Shown here one piece after another: positions 8,305-17,263 of a DNA stretch of 31,539 bases. Location: NCBI GenBank assembly GCA_036846645.1, contig DAIUBN010000011.1:1-31539 (forward strand), read 5' to 3'. This DNA is from JAAYUD01 sp036846645 (GTDB taxonomy: Bacteria; Bacteroidota; Bacteroidia; Bacteroidales; Bacteroidaceae). The notes beneath the pieces are model-generated. The model did no database searches, had not been told where the DNA came from, and was given only the letters and a program-made list of their open reading frames with translations. The translations under genes were made by a program, and so were the position numbers. Every line of letters begins with the position of its first letter. The first letter of the stretch is position 1.

Positions 8305-10797
8305 TTATTTATAGACCAACCAAGCTGTAGCCTCGGTATCTTTATCGGTTACAAAGCGAATCCAACGCGCGATATGCCCGTTTGGGAGCCCCTTAACCAG
8401 TTTTTCACCCGGTCTTACAGTATAACTAGCATATTTCATCCATGAGCCATCACCAGTAGGGTCCATTTCTACCGTAAAGGTAACATTTTCGTTCGACTTA
8501 TGCGAAAGAGTCACTGTTTTCTTATCGTACCAACCCAATAGATATGGATCGGAAGCAGCGCCCGCCTTAACCAACGAATCGACCCAAGGGCCGCCAATCC
8601 CAACAGGTTTGCCTAACTTCCATAAATCGTCTATGACACCTGCCCAGATTGCACATTTCTTATCAGAGGAAACGAAAATATGTTCGTTATCAGATTTATT
8701 GATATTGCCCTTCAATCCCGTCATCACCAACAGACCACGATATGAACAATAATCATTTATCTGAAGACGATGACTCGAAATAGGACGAATCTTTGCATAT
8801 CCACCAGCATTCTCGGCAGGAAGTTCATAGAACGTACCACCACAATTAAACAAATCACGCTCGGTAGAAACCTCACGGCATATTCGGATAGCCTGCTTTT
8901 TCATTAAGTCACCATAACGAATATTGCCCAACGGAAGCCGCCAATGATTATTATGATCATCTATAATAAGATAAGAGCCCTTATCGACAGTCACTACTCT
9001 AGATGGTATGGCAACATGAGAACGAATAAAATCAGCAGTAGTGATATCCTGTTTCTTCACTATACTCATATTGCCGTCAAGCTCGTAATAACCTTGTTCT
9101 TGTTTATTTCCATCTTTCAAGCTAGAAGCTAGAATACCAAGACAACGTTTATTATTTCCTAAAGCATATAGCAGTCCACCTCTTGATTCATTATCAGTGA
9201 TAGAAGATATGGCATTAAACATTGGTGAGGCAACGGCCTTCCTCACTTTTGAGTCGGAGTAGACAAATGATATTGTAGTCTGGGCAGCTTCTATATTATG
9301 TACTCTCACCCATTCGCCTTCTACATCATCGAAAGATAAAAATCTCGATTCACCACTAGACAAGACAACTTCACGAATACTTCTCCACTGCCCATTGCCT
9401 GATTTATCTATCTCGAATATAAAATGAACTTGATGGTCTCCATAATTCCGTAACCAACATGTACGATGATTCCAACCACCTAACAATAAAGGATCAGAGG
9501 TAGAATGAGCAGAAAGAGCTTCGTTTTGCCATACAGAAGCACAAGCATCGGTTGTTCCAAGATGAGGGAGTTGCGATAAGGAGGTAAACCATAAGTTGGA
9601 CTGTGATTGCCCAGGAGCTGCTATACCACCTTTGGCTTTCCTAGTATTCAAGAACTCGCTCTTCGCAGAATCATCGCAACCGCAAACTAATCGATTATTC
9701 CAACTACAAAAATCACCAATCACTTTTAGATAAGATGATAGCGGACGGATACCGGCAGAAGTAGCAGCAGTAAATCTTTGAGGGAAGCGCCAAAACATGC
9801 CATGCATTGTCATCAGATAATAAGGTTGAGCATCGGTGCCAATATTGCGAATTCTAGGCCATTCAGTATTCCAACCATGAGCTCCGTCGTAACTATTACT
9901 AGCCTTCGGAATACGATAGAACGACCAACCTTTAGATACATCACGCACCCCAACTAAAATTGATTTATAATCCCAGCCTATCGTCCATATCGGATCGGTT
10001 TGCGAATTGGTATTACCATATATTCCACCAGGACCTGTAATATCTGTGAACTGGTTTCGACGAATCTGTTTCCACAACTTTCCATCATATTCGGCCAACA
10101 CTCCAGCCTGAATACGGGGATTGACTATTGCCTCTGGACAATCCTCACCATTATTGGCATAAATATATACACCTTGCCCTGAGTAGAAGCCTTTGCCATG
10201 TACCCCTTTCAACATCGAACTTTGATAAGTAGACGCACCTTCTTTCTTCATCTGATTACCATCCTTGAACCAAGTATTTACTTTCAACGAATGAACATCG
10301 ACTTCGTAAATGCCCTGTTCCATAGTAGCAATCACTACCTTATTCTTCGGATCGGTTACACTACGAGCTATAGAGGTGAAACGCCCGGGAGCAGTGCTGA
10401 TAGGTATAACACGAACATTACGTTTCGAATCGATAGCGTATGGTCCAATGAAAAGCTGATTACTTTCACGATGAATCATTCTATCGGCTGGTGTACCACC
10501 TATACTTTCGATACGAGTCACTTTATTCAAATCGGTAGAAATCTCATAAAGTTTATCAGAAGAGCCAAAAGGAAGATGAGGGCCATAAGATATAGTCCAC
10601 AAACGATTTGCCCATGACACCACAGCTCCTGTGCCACATTCACCTTCGTTATTAAAATTGGCTAGACAGGGATAAATACCACTTATACATTTCGGTCTCA
10701 ATATCTGAGCCGAAAGTGACAGGTAGCAAAAAGGCACAACGAACAGACACAATAATCTATTCGAAGACCATATAGATAATAATCTTCTATTATTCAT
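8305..10797 (-). CDS. Large secreted PUL protein of unknown function, internally duplicated
   Basis: An 830-residue protein with a type I signal peptide ending LSLSAQ (cleavage near 30/31). I cannot assign a known family. The N-terminal part (about 35-330) has repeated short aromatic and Gly-rich strands (GAVVSWANRLWTISYGP, NQLFIGPY, KVVIATMEQGIYEVDV), as in beta-propellers. Two related segments follow at about 333-515 and 653-829. In each, a strand such as GMFWRFP or GTFYELP leads to IRPLSS/IRPISS, then DFCSW/DYCSY, then SDPLLLGGW/SDPYLLGW, EIDKSGNGQW/EMDPTGDGSW and SSGESR/RPGEKL. It lies between SusD and GH3 in the PUL, so a glycan-binding or catalytic role on the target polysaccharide is inferred. 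No catalytic residues can be named. Confidence 0.8.
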   Translation of the reverse strand: MNNRRLLSIWSSNRLLCLFVVPFCYLSLSAQILRPKCISGIYPCLANFNNEGECGTGAVVSWANRLWTISYGPHLPFGSSDKLYEISTDLNKVTRIESIGGTPADRMIHRESNQLFIGPYAIDSKRNVRVIPISTAPGRFTSIARSVTDPKNKVVIATMEQGIYEVDVHSLKVNTWFKDGNQMKKEGASTYQSSMLKGVHGKGFYSGQGVYIYANNGEDCPEAIVNPRIQAGVLAEYDGKLWKQIRRNQFTDITGPGGIYGNTNSQTDPIWTIGWDYKSILVGVRDVSKGWSFYRIPKASNSYDGAHGWNTEWPRIRNIGTDAQPYYLMTMHGMFWRFPQRFTAATSAGIRPLSSYLKVIGDFCSWNNRLVCGCDDSAKSEFLNTRKAKGGIAAPGQSQSNLWFTSLSQLPHLGTTDACASVWQNEALSAHSTSDPLLLGGWNHRTCWLRNYGDHQVHFIFEIDKSGNGQWRSIREVVLSSGESRFLSFDDVEGEWVRVHNIEAAQTTISFVYSDSKVRKAVASPMFNAISSITDNESRGGLLYALGNNKRCLGILASSLKDGNKQEQGYYELDGNMSIVKKQDITTADFIRSHVAIPSRVVTVDKGSYLIIDDHNNHWRLPLGNIRYGDLMKKQAIRICREVSTERDLFNCGGTFYELPAENAGGYAKIRPISSHRLQINDYCSYRGLLVMTGLKGNINKSDNEHIFVSSDKKCAIWAGVIDDLWKLGKPVGIGGPWVDSLVKAGAASDPYLLGWYDKKTVTLSHKSNENVTFTVEMDPTGDGSWMKYASYTVRPGEKLVKGLPNGHIARWIRFVTDKDTEATAWLVYK
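8311..9801 (-). repeat. Two protein-level repeats within the unknown PUL protein
   Basis: Residues about 333-515 (bases 9801-9253) and about 653-829 (bases 8841-8311) align along their length. Matching landmarks appear in the same order: IRPLSS/IRPISS, FCSW/YCSY, SDPLLLGGW/SDPYLLGW, EIDKSGNGQW/EMDPTGDGSW, then EWVRVHN/RWIRFVT. The DNA copies are diverged, so this is an old module duplication rather than a recent repeat. Confidence 0.7.
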
Positions 10798-10818
10798 AAT
10801 TTATCATCAAATATAAAG

Positions 10819-10894
10819 CGAGAGTGTATTAAAAGTCTTATAATGCTATCTTCTAAAATTCCATTTCTGGAATACAAAACTCAATACACTCTCG
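10819..10894 (-). terminator. Long stem-loop between SusD and the unknown gene
   Basis: A perfect 12-bp outer stem, CGAGAGTGTATT (10819-10830) with AATACACTCTCG (10883-10894), encloses a second hairpin, ATTCCA (10858-10863) with TGGAAT (10868-10873). On the - transcript the structure is followed by CTTTATATTTG. It could act as a partial terminator or 3' stabiliser that makes susCD mRNA more abundant than the enzyme genes downstream. Confidence 0.6.
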
Positions 10895-10919
10895 TTACAA
10901 TCTTTACCTCTAAACGAAA

Positions 10920-12623
10920 CTAATACCCAGGATTCTGAGTTATATTCGGATTAATCTGAATTTCAGTAGTAGGAATAGGCCACAAATATTCCTTATTATC
11001 CCATTTACGTTGAGTCAAGACCTGCACCTTACCCGCAGCTTCCATCTTACTGAAATCTGCTAGGCCATTAACGTCAATATCTGGGGCAAAAGGCCAAAAC
11101 CAATCACCAGTTTTTACCACCTTGTTCAAACAATCAGTGGCCGGATATAGCATCATGTAATTACTACGATTCAATACAACCTCAGCAAGTTTCCATCGCA
11201 CGATATCCGAATAACGCATATTTTCATGAGGGAATTCCATACGACGCTCTACTCTAAGTTGTGAACGTAAAGTTGCTTGATCAGAAGCAGTAAATGCAGG
11301 GTAAACAGTTGTTTGCGACTTATCCACTCCATAAGCTCTAGCGCGAACAGTATTCATGGCATCGAGCACGGACTGGTCTATCTCTCCTAGTTCTATCTTA
11401 GCCTCAGCATAAGTAAGAAGGACCTCGGCATAACGAATAATGACCTTTGGAGGAGCTACAGTATAACCATTTTGAGTCCAAGTTTCATCAATTCCTTTCT
11501 TAAATGCCAATCCATTAAACGAAGCAAATTGTTTATTGATACGAGCATCATTATTATATACCATTTTGCCAGTATTATAATTCATAATCTTCGTCGCTTC
11601 TGGTGATGGGTTGTACTCATAACCTAAGAAATTCGATCCAAACGGTACAATAGTCATACAACAGCGCGGATCTCTATTTTTAAAAGGATCATGGGAATCA
11701 AACAATGGCGACTTATCGATAGGCAGCCCATCGGTACAAGTATAGCAAGCCAATAACTCCCAAGAAGGTACCTGAGCGCACCAACCACCAGCATTACGAA
11801 TGAGCAGATTCTTTACCGTATTGGCATCCTGATAACAACCGGCAACAGTCAATGAGCGTGGTATCCAGAATATAAATTCAGGAGATGTCTGTGTGCTTTG
11901 TAAGAACAAATCAGAATAGCTGGAATGAAGCTTATAAATACCTAAATCCATTACTGCCTTAGCAGCAGTTGCAGCTATCTCCCAATCACCCATATAGAGA
12001 GCAGTACGAGCTTTATATGCTAATGCCGCACCTTTTGTTATACGCTGAGCACCCGAATAAGAAGTGGGGAGAACACTTATTGCAGCATCAAAATCATCAT
12101 ATATTTGTTTCAAAACCGTCGTTTTCTCTGTGCGACCTATATTCAGAGCCTGACTGATATCCATTTCATCCAAAATCAAAGGTACAGCACCAAACTTCTC
12201 CACTAGTCGAGCATAAGCTGTAGCACGAAAGAAATAAGCCTCGCCCACATACTTCTTCACTGCAGTCTCGTTGGCACCATTATCAATAGCACGCTGATAT
12301 TTCAGTATGATAGAATTGGCATGAACCACGGCCTTGTAAAGACGAGTCCAATATTGAGTGACGAACCAACTTTGACCATTCACTGTCGCATTTTCCAGTG
12401 CACTCAGATTCTCTCGCATTACAATATCATCCGACCAGTCTGTATTATCTTCACCATCTCTGAACCAATACCAAGAACTATATAAATCGTTTACAGCCAT
12501 CTCTATTTCTTCTTCCGAAGCATACCAATTGTCTGATGAGCCACTCGACAAAGGATTCAAATCTAAGTTATGACAGGAAGATAAAAGAAGTAATCCACCT
12601 ACTAAACATAAAATCTTTTTCAT
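10920..12623 (-). CDS. SusD/RagB-family surface glycan-binding lipoprotein
   Basis: A 567-residue lipoprotein: the signal peptide ends in the lipobox LSSC with Cys17. The mature N-terminus (LDLNPLSSGSSDNWYASEEE) and internal TPR-type helical segments (for example YVGEAYFFRATAYARLVEKFG) are typical of SusD. The C-terminal hallmark is also present: ENMRYSDIVRWKLAEVV, then LWPIPTTEIQINPNITQNPGY at the very end. SusD proteins form the lid over their SusC partner and bind the glycan at the cell surface. It starts 17 bases after SusC, preceded by a strong AGGAGG ribosome site, which is unusual for Bacteroides. The specificity of the aromatic binding platform cannot be predicted from sequence alone. 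Confidence 0.95.
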   Translation of the reverse strand: MKKILCLVGGLLLLSSCHNLDLNPLSSGSSDNWYASEEEIEMAVNDLYSSWYWFRDGEDNTDWSDDIVMRENLSALENATVNGQSWFVTQYWTRLYKAVVHANSIILKYQRAIDNGANETAVKKYVGEAYFFRATAYARLVEKFGAVPLILDEMDISQALNIGRTEKTTVLKQIYDDFDAAISVLPTSYSGAQRITKGAALAYKARTALYMGDWEIAATAAKAVMDLGIYKLHSSYSDLFLQSTQTSPEFIFWIPRSLTVAGCYQDANTVKNLLIRNAGGWCAQVPSWELLACYTCTDGLPIDKSPLFDSHDPFKNRDPRCCMTIVPFGSNFLGYEYNPSPEATKIMNYNTGKMVYNNDARINKQFASFNGLAFKKGIDETWTQNGYTVAPPKVIIRYAEVLLTYAEAKIELGEIDQSVLDAMNTVRARAYGVDKSQTTVYPAFTASDQATLRSQLRVERRMEFPHENMRYSDIVRWKLAEVVLNRSNYMMLYPATDCLNKVVKTGDWFWPFAPDIDVNGLADFSKMEAAGKVQVLTQRKWDNKEYLWPIPTTEIQINPNITQNPGY

Positions 12624-12640
12624 TATTACTCCCCTCCTAT

Positions 12641-15600
12641 TTAAAAATTAACAGATAAACCAAATACCACCGACTTCGTAATAGGATAGCTAGCCGACCC
12701 TACCTCCGGATCCCATCCTTTTGGAAATTTACTCAAACAGAACAAATCATTACCCGATACATATAATCTCAAGGTTTTAATACTAGCTTTTTGTGTCAAT
12801 TCAGTCGGTAAGGTATAGCCAAGTGTAAGATTCTTCATACGAAGATATCTACCGTTAAAAAGCCAGAAATCTGACATACATAAGTTGGCACTGACATTAT
12901 TCCTAGTCAAACGAGGATATCTTGCTGCTGCATTTTGAGTATCAGTATTCTTTTCACTCCAATACTTATTTTTTATCAGTTCCGGGAAGTTACACCAATT
13001 GGCCGACAGCCCTTCAACCATTGTAGAATTGATGCGAGCCCATTGATTACCTACACCTTGAAGAACCATACCAAAATCGAATCCTTTGTATTGAGCATTG
13101 AAGTTCAAGCCAAAAGTTAAGTGCGGTAACGAACCTTTCAATAAAATACGATCGTACTCTGGAGAGATCTTTCCATCGGGTACACCATCAGGTCCGGATA
13201 TATCTTTATACTTCACATCACCTACCTTAATATTATTATTTAATTTAGGCGAATTGTTCAAATCATCTTGAGTAAGGAACAAACCATCGCTTTCATAACC
13301 ATACCATTGATTATACTCACTACCTTGTTTCTTTATCTGATCTCCAAGAAACTCAGTACCATTCAAATCACCCATCTTCGACTTAAAGTCTGACAGGTTG
13401 AAACCTATACTGTACTTAAAATCGCTTATTTGATCGTTCCAATTGATTTGTAAGTCAAATCCAGAAGTATGCATCTTGCCAGCATTAACACTTGGATTAT
13501 CATATCCTAAGAATTTGGGTATTTCCAATGCCAAAAGCATATCTTTAGTCCTCTTATTATAATAATCAGCAGTCACACTCAAACGATTATTAAAGAATGT
13601 AGCATCCAAACCAATATCCCACGTTTCTGTAGTTTCCCATGTGATGTTTCTCACTGCATAAGCATCTTGTGCAGCCGAAGTTAACGACACAATATCTGTT
13701 CCGCTAGCAAAAAGTTGCGAACCGAAATTGATTGCCGCTTGATAAGGATAGTAACTGCCAATACGCTCGTTCCCTAATCGTCCCCACGAAGCTCTCAACT
13801 TCAAATGAGAGAGCCAATCTATCTTCTTCATAAAATTCTCTTCACTGATGACCCAGCCTGCAGATACTGACGGGAAGTTAGCCCAACGGTTATCTTTTTG
13901 GAAACGGGAGGAACCATCACGACGAAGATTCAATTCTAAAAGATAACGATCGGCAAAGCTATAATTAATACGACCGAAGAAAGAACGATAAGCATATTCG
14001 TAAGCATTTCCACTATTATCACGATAATCTTTAGGACCTAAATCTAAGTAAGGATATTCCGATAATTCATATTGATCGCGTGAAGCACTTAGATTCTCAT
14101 AAAAAGAATAATAATCTTCATAACCAGCCATCGCTGCTATATTATGTTGTCCGAACGATTTTGTATAATTGACGAAGAACTGTGAGATGAGTTCATTACT
14201 CTCGTTACGATTCTCTGTCAACATCGTAGTATAGAAATCCTGCATATACCCCTTAACAGTATTTGGATCATCGGCATAAGTGTATGGGACCTGTTTACGG
14301 AATGTCTTACCTTTATCAAAATTGTAAGTAGGAGCAACTACAGCTGACAATTTCAAGCCTTCGAAAGGTTTTATATCCAACTCAGCTTTTGCACTAACCC
14401 TATTATACCATGTTTTAGATTCACCACCATCTGTTAGTCGCGCCAATACATTGGCACCATCTTTAACATCTCCCCACAGACCGTTTGACCAACGTGCAGC
14501 ATAGATGGGTGGAGTTTTTCTATTATCATTATAATAAGGATTAATTAATGGGGCTTTATACAATGAGCGTTTATAGCTGACATCCAGATGAGCTTCGAGA
14601 AATTTATTAATCTGAAAGTCGTTATTGATTCTCAACATATAACGTTCATAATTCCTATTAATATATAAAGCGTTGTCTTTATCGTAACGAAAAGAGGCCT
14701 TGGTACGAACTACATTACCTCCTCCTGCTATTGTAAAAGAATGAGTTTGGCGTGAAGCAGATTTCTTGTACAACAAATCATCCCAATCGGTAATAGGATA
14801 CTTATCTGGATCTTGGGCATTATAACTTAAATAATTATCTATCAAATCTTGAGAATAAACCTGATTCCATTTGCCTGCATTATTATCATTGTAACGTGTT
14901 TCATTAGTCATTGACATAAAGTCCTGAGCGCCTACATATTTTGGCATTGTGGTAGGTTTGGACCAGCCAATCTCACTACTATAAGTCATATACAAGTCAT
15001 TGTTCTTTGCACGTTTTGTTGTGACTAGAATAACACCGGCAGCGGCACGAGAACCATATATTGACGCAGAAGCAGCATCTTTCAAAATAGACATGCTTTC
15101 TACATCATCGGGATTCACTTGATTGATATCACCCGGCACCCCATCGATAATGACAAGAGGACTAGAGTCACTAATAGTTGTGATACCACGTACTACAATA
15201 GATGAAGTAGCGCCGGGAGCATCATTATCACGAGTTACCGTCACACCAGATGCAGCGCCCTGCAAAGCAGTAGACAATTGAGTAGCATGACGAGATGCCA
15301 GTTCTTTATTATCAATAGCAGTTACAGCACCGGTCAAATCCTTTTTCTTCATAGTACCATAACCTACTACGACAACCTCATCAAGCACTTTAGTATCCTC
15401 ATCTAAAGATATATTAAAATTCGATTTACCTTTGATTGCAACAGTTGCTGTGCGATATCCCACAGAAGTCACTTGCAATACATCATTATTGTCCACATCG
15501 GATAAAGTGAAGCGTCCGTTTAGATCTGTGGCAGTTCCGTTTTTCGAGCCTCTTATGATGACGCTCGCACCGATAATAGGGTCGCCACGACTGTCAATAA

Positions 15601-16015
15601 CGGCACCTGTTATCTTCTTTTTCGACAGATTGGAAGAAAGTATTTGCTCAGCCTTTTCGGAAAGAACAATTTGTTTTTTCACAATCCGATATTGAATACC
15701 TGTACCTTTGAGCAATGCATTCATTATCTCGTTAATATTTTTATCCTTCATGTTGATGCTCACTCTATGGCTTAAATTGAGAGTATTACTTGCATAGATG
15801 AAAGAATAAGAAGTGTTTTTCTCTACTTGACTCAAAGCTTGCTCAATAGTCACATTGTGCAGCACATAGTCGGCATCATTCTTTTGAGAATAAGAATTCT
15901 CTATACCTATTGGATTTGTAACGAAAAGAAGCATTACAAAGCATAATTTCATAATATACTTTAATTTAGGCACTCTTTTCGAGATGTATCCTTTGTCAGT
16001 TTCAGTAATCTTCAT
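12641..16015 (-). CDS. SusC/RagA TonB-dependent glycan transporter with STN signalling domain
   Basis: An 1124-residue outer-membrane transporter. Order of parts: signal peptide with a long basic N-terminus (1-43); STN domain (about 50-118), which contacts an anti-sigma factor; carboxypeptidase-regulatory-like domain (about 134-205); TonB-box region LDEVVVVGYG (211-220); plug (about 222-340) with IIDGVPGDINQVNPDDVESM and GSRAAAGVILVTTK; then the 22-strand barrel ending in YPITKSVVFGLSVNF with the terminal Phe needed for barrel assembly. The STN domain together with the adjacent FecR and ECF genes indicates that substrate binding here switches on the PUL. Downstream SusD is 17 bases away. It imports the oligosaccharides that GH3, GH35 and GH130 then degrade. 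Confidence 0.96.
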   Translation of the reverse strand: MKITETDKGYISKRVPKLKYIMKLCFVMLLFVTNPIGIENSYSQKNDADYVLHNVTIEQALSQVEKNTSYSFIYASNTLNLSHRVSINMKDKNINEIMNALLKGTGIQYRIVKKQIVLSEKAEQILSSNLSKKKITGAVIDSRGDPIIGASVIIRGSKNGTATDLNGRFTLSDVDNNDVLQVTSVGYRTATVAIKGKSNFNISLDEDTKVLDEVVVVGYGTMKKKDLTGAVTAIDNKELASRHATQLSTALQGAASGVTVTRDNDAPGATSSIVVRGITTISDSSPLVIIDGVPGDINQVNPDDVESMSILKDAASASIYGSRAAAGVILVTTKRAKNNDLYMTYSSEIGWSKPTTMPKYVGAQDFMSMTNETRYNDNNAGKWNQVYSQDLIDNYLSYNAQDPDKYPITDWDDLLYKKSASRQTHSFTIAGGGNVVRTKASFRYDKDNALYINRNYERYMLRINNDFQINKFLEAHLDVSYKRSLYKAPLINPYYNDNRKTPPIYAARWSNGLWGDVKDGANVLARLTDGGESKTWYNRVSAKAELDIKPFEGLKLSAVVAPTYNFDKGKTFRKQVPYTYADDPNTVKGYMQDFYTTMLTENRNESNELISQFFVNYTKSFGQHNIAAMAGYEDYYSFYENLSASRDQYELSEYPYLDLGPKDYRDNSGNAYEYAYRSFFGRINYSFADRYLLELNLRRDGSSRFQKDNRWANFPSVSAGWVISEENFMKKIDWLSHLKLRASWGRLGNERIGSYYPYQAAINFGSQLFASGTDIVSLTSAAQDAYAVRNITWETTETWDIGLDATFFNNRLSVTADYYNKRTKDMLLALEIPKFLGYDNPSVNAGKMHTSGFDLQINWNDQISDFKYSIGFNLSDFKSKMGDLNGTEFLGDQIKKQGSEYNQWYGYESDGLFLTQDDLNNSPKLNNNIKVGDVKYKDISGPDGVPDGKISPEYDRILLKGSLPHLTFGLNFNAQYKGFDFGMVLQGVGNQWARINSTMVEGLSANWCNFPELIKNKYWSEKNTDTQNAAARYPRLTRNNVSANLCMSDFWLFNGRYLRMKNLTLGYTLPTELTQKASIKTLRLYVSGNDLFCLSKFPKGWDPEVGSASYPITKSVVFGLSVNF

Positions 16016-16048
16016 AATTTTACAATTGAATTTATTAGTATTTTAAGG

Positions 16049-16117
16049 GTTAAGCTAATTCTAGTTAGCTTAACTAAATTCCAAGCAAGTATTAGTTAGC
16101 GCTTTTACTTGCTTTGG
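16049..16117 (-). promoter_or_regulatory. Tandem hairpins in the SusC leader
   Basis: Two stem-loops lie in the 178-base gap before SusC. One is a perfect 10-bp repeat, GTTAAGCTAA (16049-16058) and TTAGCTTAAC (16065-16074). The other pairs CCAAGCAAGTA (16081-16091) with TACTTGCTTTGG (16106-16117) with one bulge. TAGTTAGC occurs in both. They sit 34-100 bases before the SusC ATG, and could be an operator for the sigma/repressor system or a leader mRNA structure. Confidence 0.5.
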
Positions 16118-16138
16118 TTTTCCACAAGGAATTAGATA

Positions 16139-16159
16139 TTAAGGACCTATTGTACTCAT
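16139..16159 (-). other. Possible leader mini-ORF upstream of SusC
   Basis: On the - strand an AGGAGG (16169-16164) four bases before an ATG (16159-16157) opens a six-codon frame, MSTIGP, with TAA at 16141-16139. Such a strong ribosome site is notable in Bacteroides, where most genes lack one. A leader peptide acting on the two hairpins downstream is one reading. A chance ATG after a purine tract is the other. Confidence 0.25.
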
Positions 16160-16188
16160 TTTACCTCCTTTCTTCATTATAGTCCAAT

Positions 16189-16196
16189 CAAATTTA
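16189..16196 (-). promoter_or_regulatory. Weak candidate -7 box for susCD
   Basis: The - strand reads TAAATTTG, matching TAnnTTTG, overlapping the stop codon of the FecR gene. No TTTG -33 element is seen about 20 bases upstream. If used, it would give a leader of about 165 bases containing the mini-ORF and both hairpins. Confidence 0.25.
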
Positions 16197-17135
16197 ATTT
16201 AACCAAACATTGTATTGACATTTTTCGTTCATATTATTAGTATGATTTGTTTTATCCATTACAAGATTCCATTTCATTGGTATGGCCATCTGTAAATAAC
16301 TTAATATCTGAGAAACATTTTCGTAAGTGAAGTTAGCACGGATTCTATAATCTGTTCCCGAGTTATTCTTTACATTTATCTTAACATTATAACGAAGAGA
16401 AAGTTTTCTAGCCACTTCTTGGAGAGAAGAATTTCGGAAAACTACCATACCCGACTTCCAATCTATTGTCTCATCAGCATTGACTGCAGCAAGATAAAAC
16501 TTACCGTCCTTCTTATTATATGTCACTTTCTGCAAGGGTTGAATTTGCAAATGACTATCACCATGAATCATGTCAATATGTCCTTTTAATAAAGAGGTTT
16601 CAATAATAGAGTCGGAAGGATAAGAAGTAATATTGAACTTTGTACCATGCGCCATAACCTTCATCCCATTATACAAACCGACATAGAACGGATGGACTTG
16701 ATCAGAATGAACCTCGAAATAACCTTCCCCAACCAATTTAACCTCACGACTATCACCATCAAAACGAGAAGGATATTTTAGTTTACTTCCCGAATTAAGC
16801 CAAATATTGGAACCATCGGGCAGTTGAAAATGACTCACCAATCCAGGAGCAGAAGAAACTTCTACCCAAGATATAGTGTTGGAGTGCAATGGTCTGAAAT
16901 AAAGATAACCTAATATCAGTGAGGAGACGACAAGAGGTAATAACAATATCGCAGCAATGCGGAAATATAAATTCACACAATGAATCATATAAACCTTACG
17001 CTGATGTCGTTTGATGAGTTTCTTGTTCTTATCAAAAGCTTCGCCGGTATTGTACGACTTGTATTCCTTGATATCATTCTGCAAGGCCTTTGCCTCACGG
17101 AAAGTATTTTCTATTTGATGATTAGTGTCGGCCAT
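16194..17135 (-). CDS. FecR-type anti-sigma factor of the PUL
   Basis: A 313-residue inner-membrane regulator. The cytoplasmic N-terminus (1-55) would bind the sigma factor. One transmembrane helix spans about 57-79 (FRIAAILLLPLVVSSLILGYLYF region). The periplasmic FecR domain (about 92-185) has the family pattern FQLPDGSNIWLNSGSKLKYP and LVGEGYFEVHSD. A DUF4974-type domain (about 230-300) ends the protein and is the part expected to meet the SusC STN domain. It is divergent from the ECF gene (128-base gap) and lies directly upstream of susC. In such systems substrate-bound SusC signals through FecR and releases the sigma factor. No zinc-finger anti-sigma motif is present, as expected for FecR proteins. 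Confidence 0.93.
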   Translation of the reverse strand: MADTNHQIENTFREAKALQNDIKEYKSYNTGEAFDKNKKLIKRHQRKVYMIHCVNLYFRIAAILLLPLVVSSLILGYLYFRPLHSNTISWVEVSSAPGLVSHFQLPDGSNIWLNSGSKLKYPSRFDGDSREVKLVGEGYFEVHSDQVHPFYVGLYNGMKVMAHGTKFNITSYPSDSIIETSLLKGHIDMIHGDSHLQIQPLQKVTYNKKDGKFYLAAVNADETIDWKSGMVVFRNSSLQEVARKLSLRYNVKINVKNNSGTDYRIRANFTYENVSQILSYLQMAIPMKWNLVMDKTNHTNNMNEKCQYNVWLN

Positions 17136-17231
17136 ATTATTGGACTTTTGTTATAAAGACACACCATTTTGATTATTACGACACAAAAACAAAAAAAATC
17201 TCTATTATTTTTTTATTCTACTTAATTAATA

Positions 17232-17239
17232 TACATTTG
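17232..17239 (+). promoter_or_regulatory. Candidate -7 box for the PUL ECF sigma gene
   Basis: TACATTTG matches the Bacteroides -7 consensus TAnnTTTG exactly. A T-rich stretch (TTTT at 17208-17211) lies 20 bases upstream in the -33 position. Expected transcription start is about 17246, giving a leader of under 20 bases to the ATG at 17264. Confidence 0.5.
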
Positions 17240-17263
17240 CGTTATTAAAGACATTATTCAATA

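Noticed and set aside
10808..10815. TATATTTG on - as a promoter -7 box for the unknown PUL gene
   Set aside because: It is only about 10 bases from the start codon, so transcription would start at or near the ATG. It lies in the tail of a hairpin and is more likely terminator-tail sequence, though it cannot be fully excluded.
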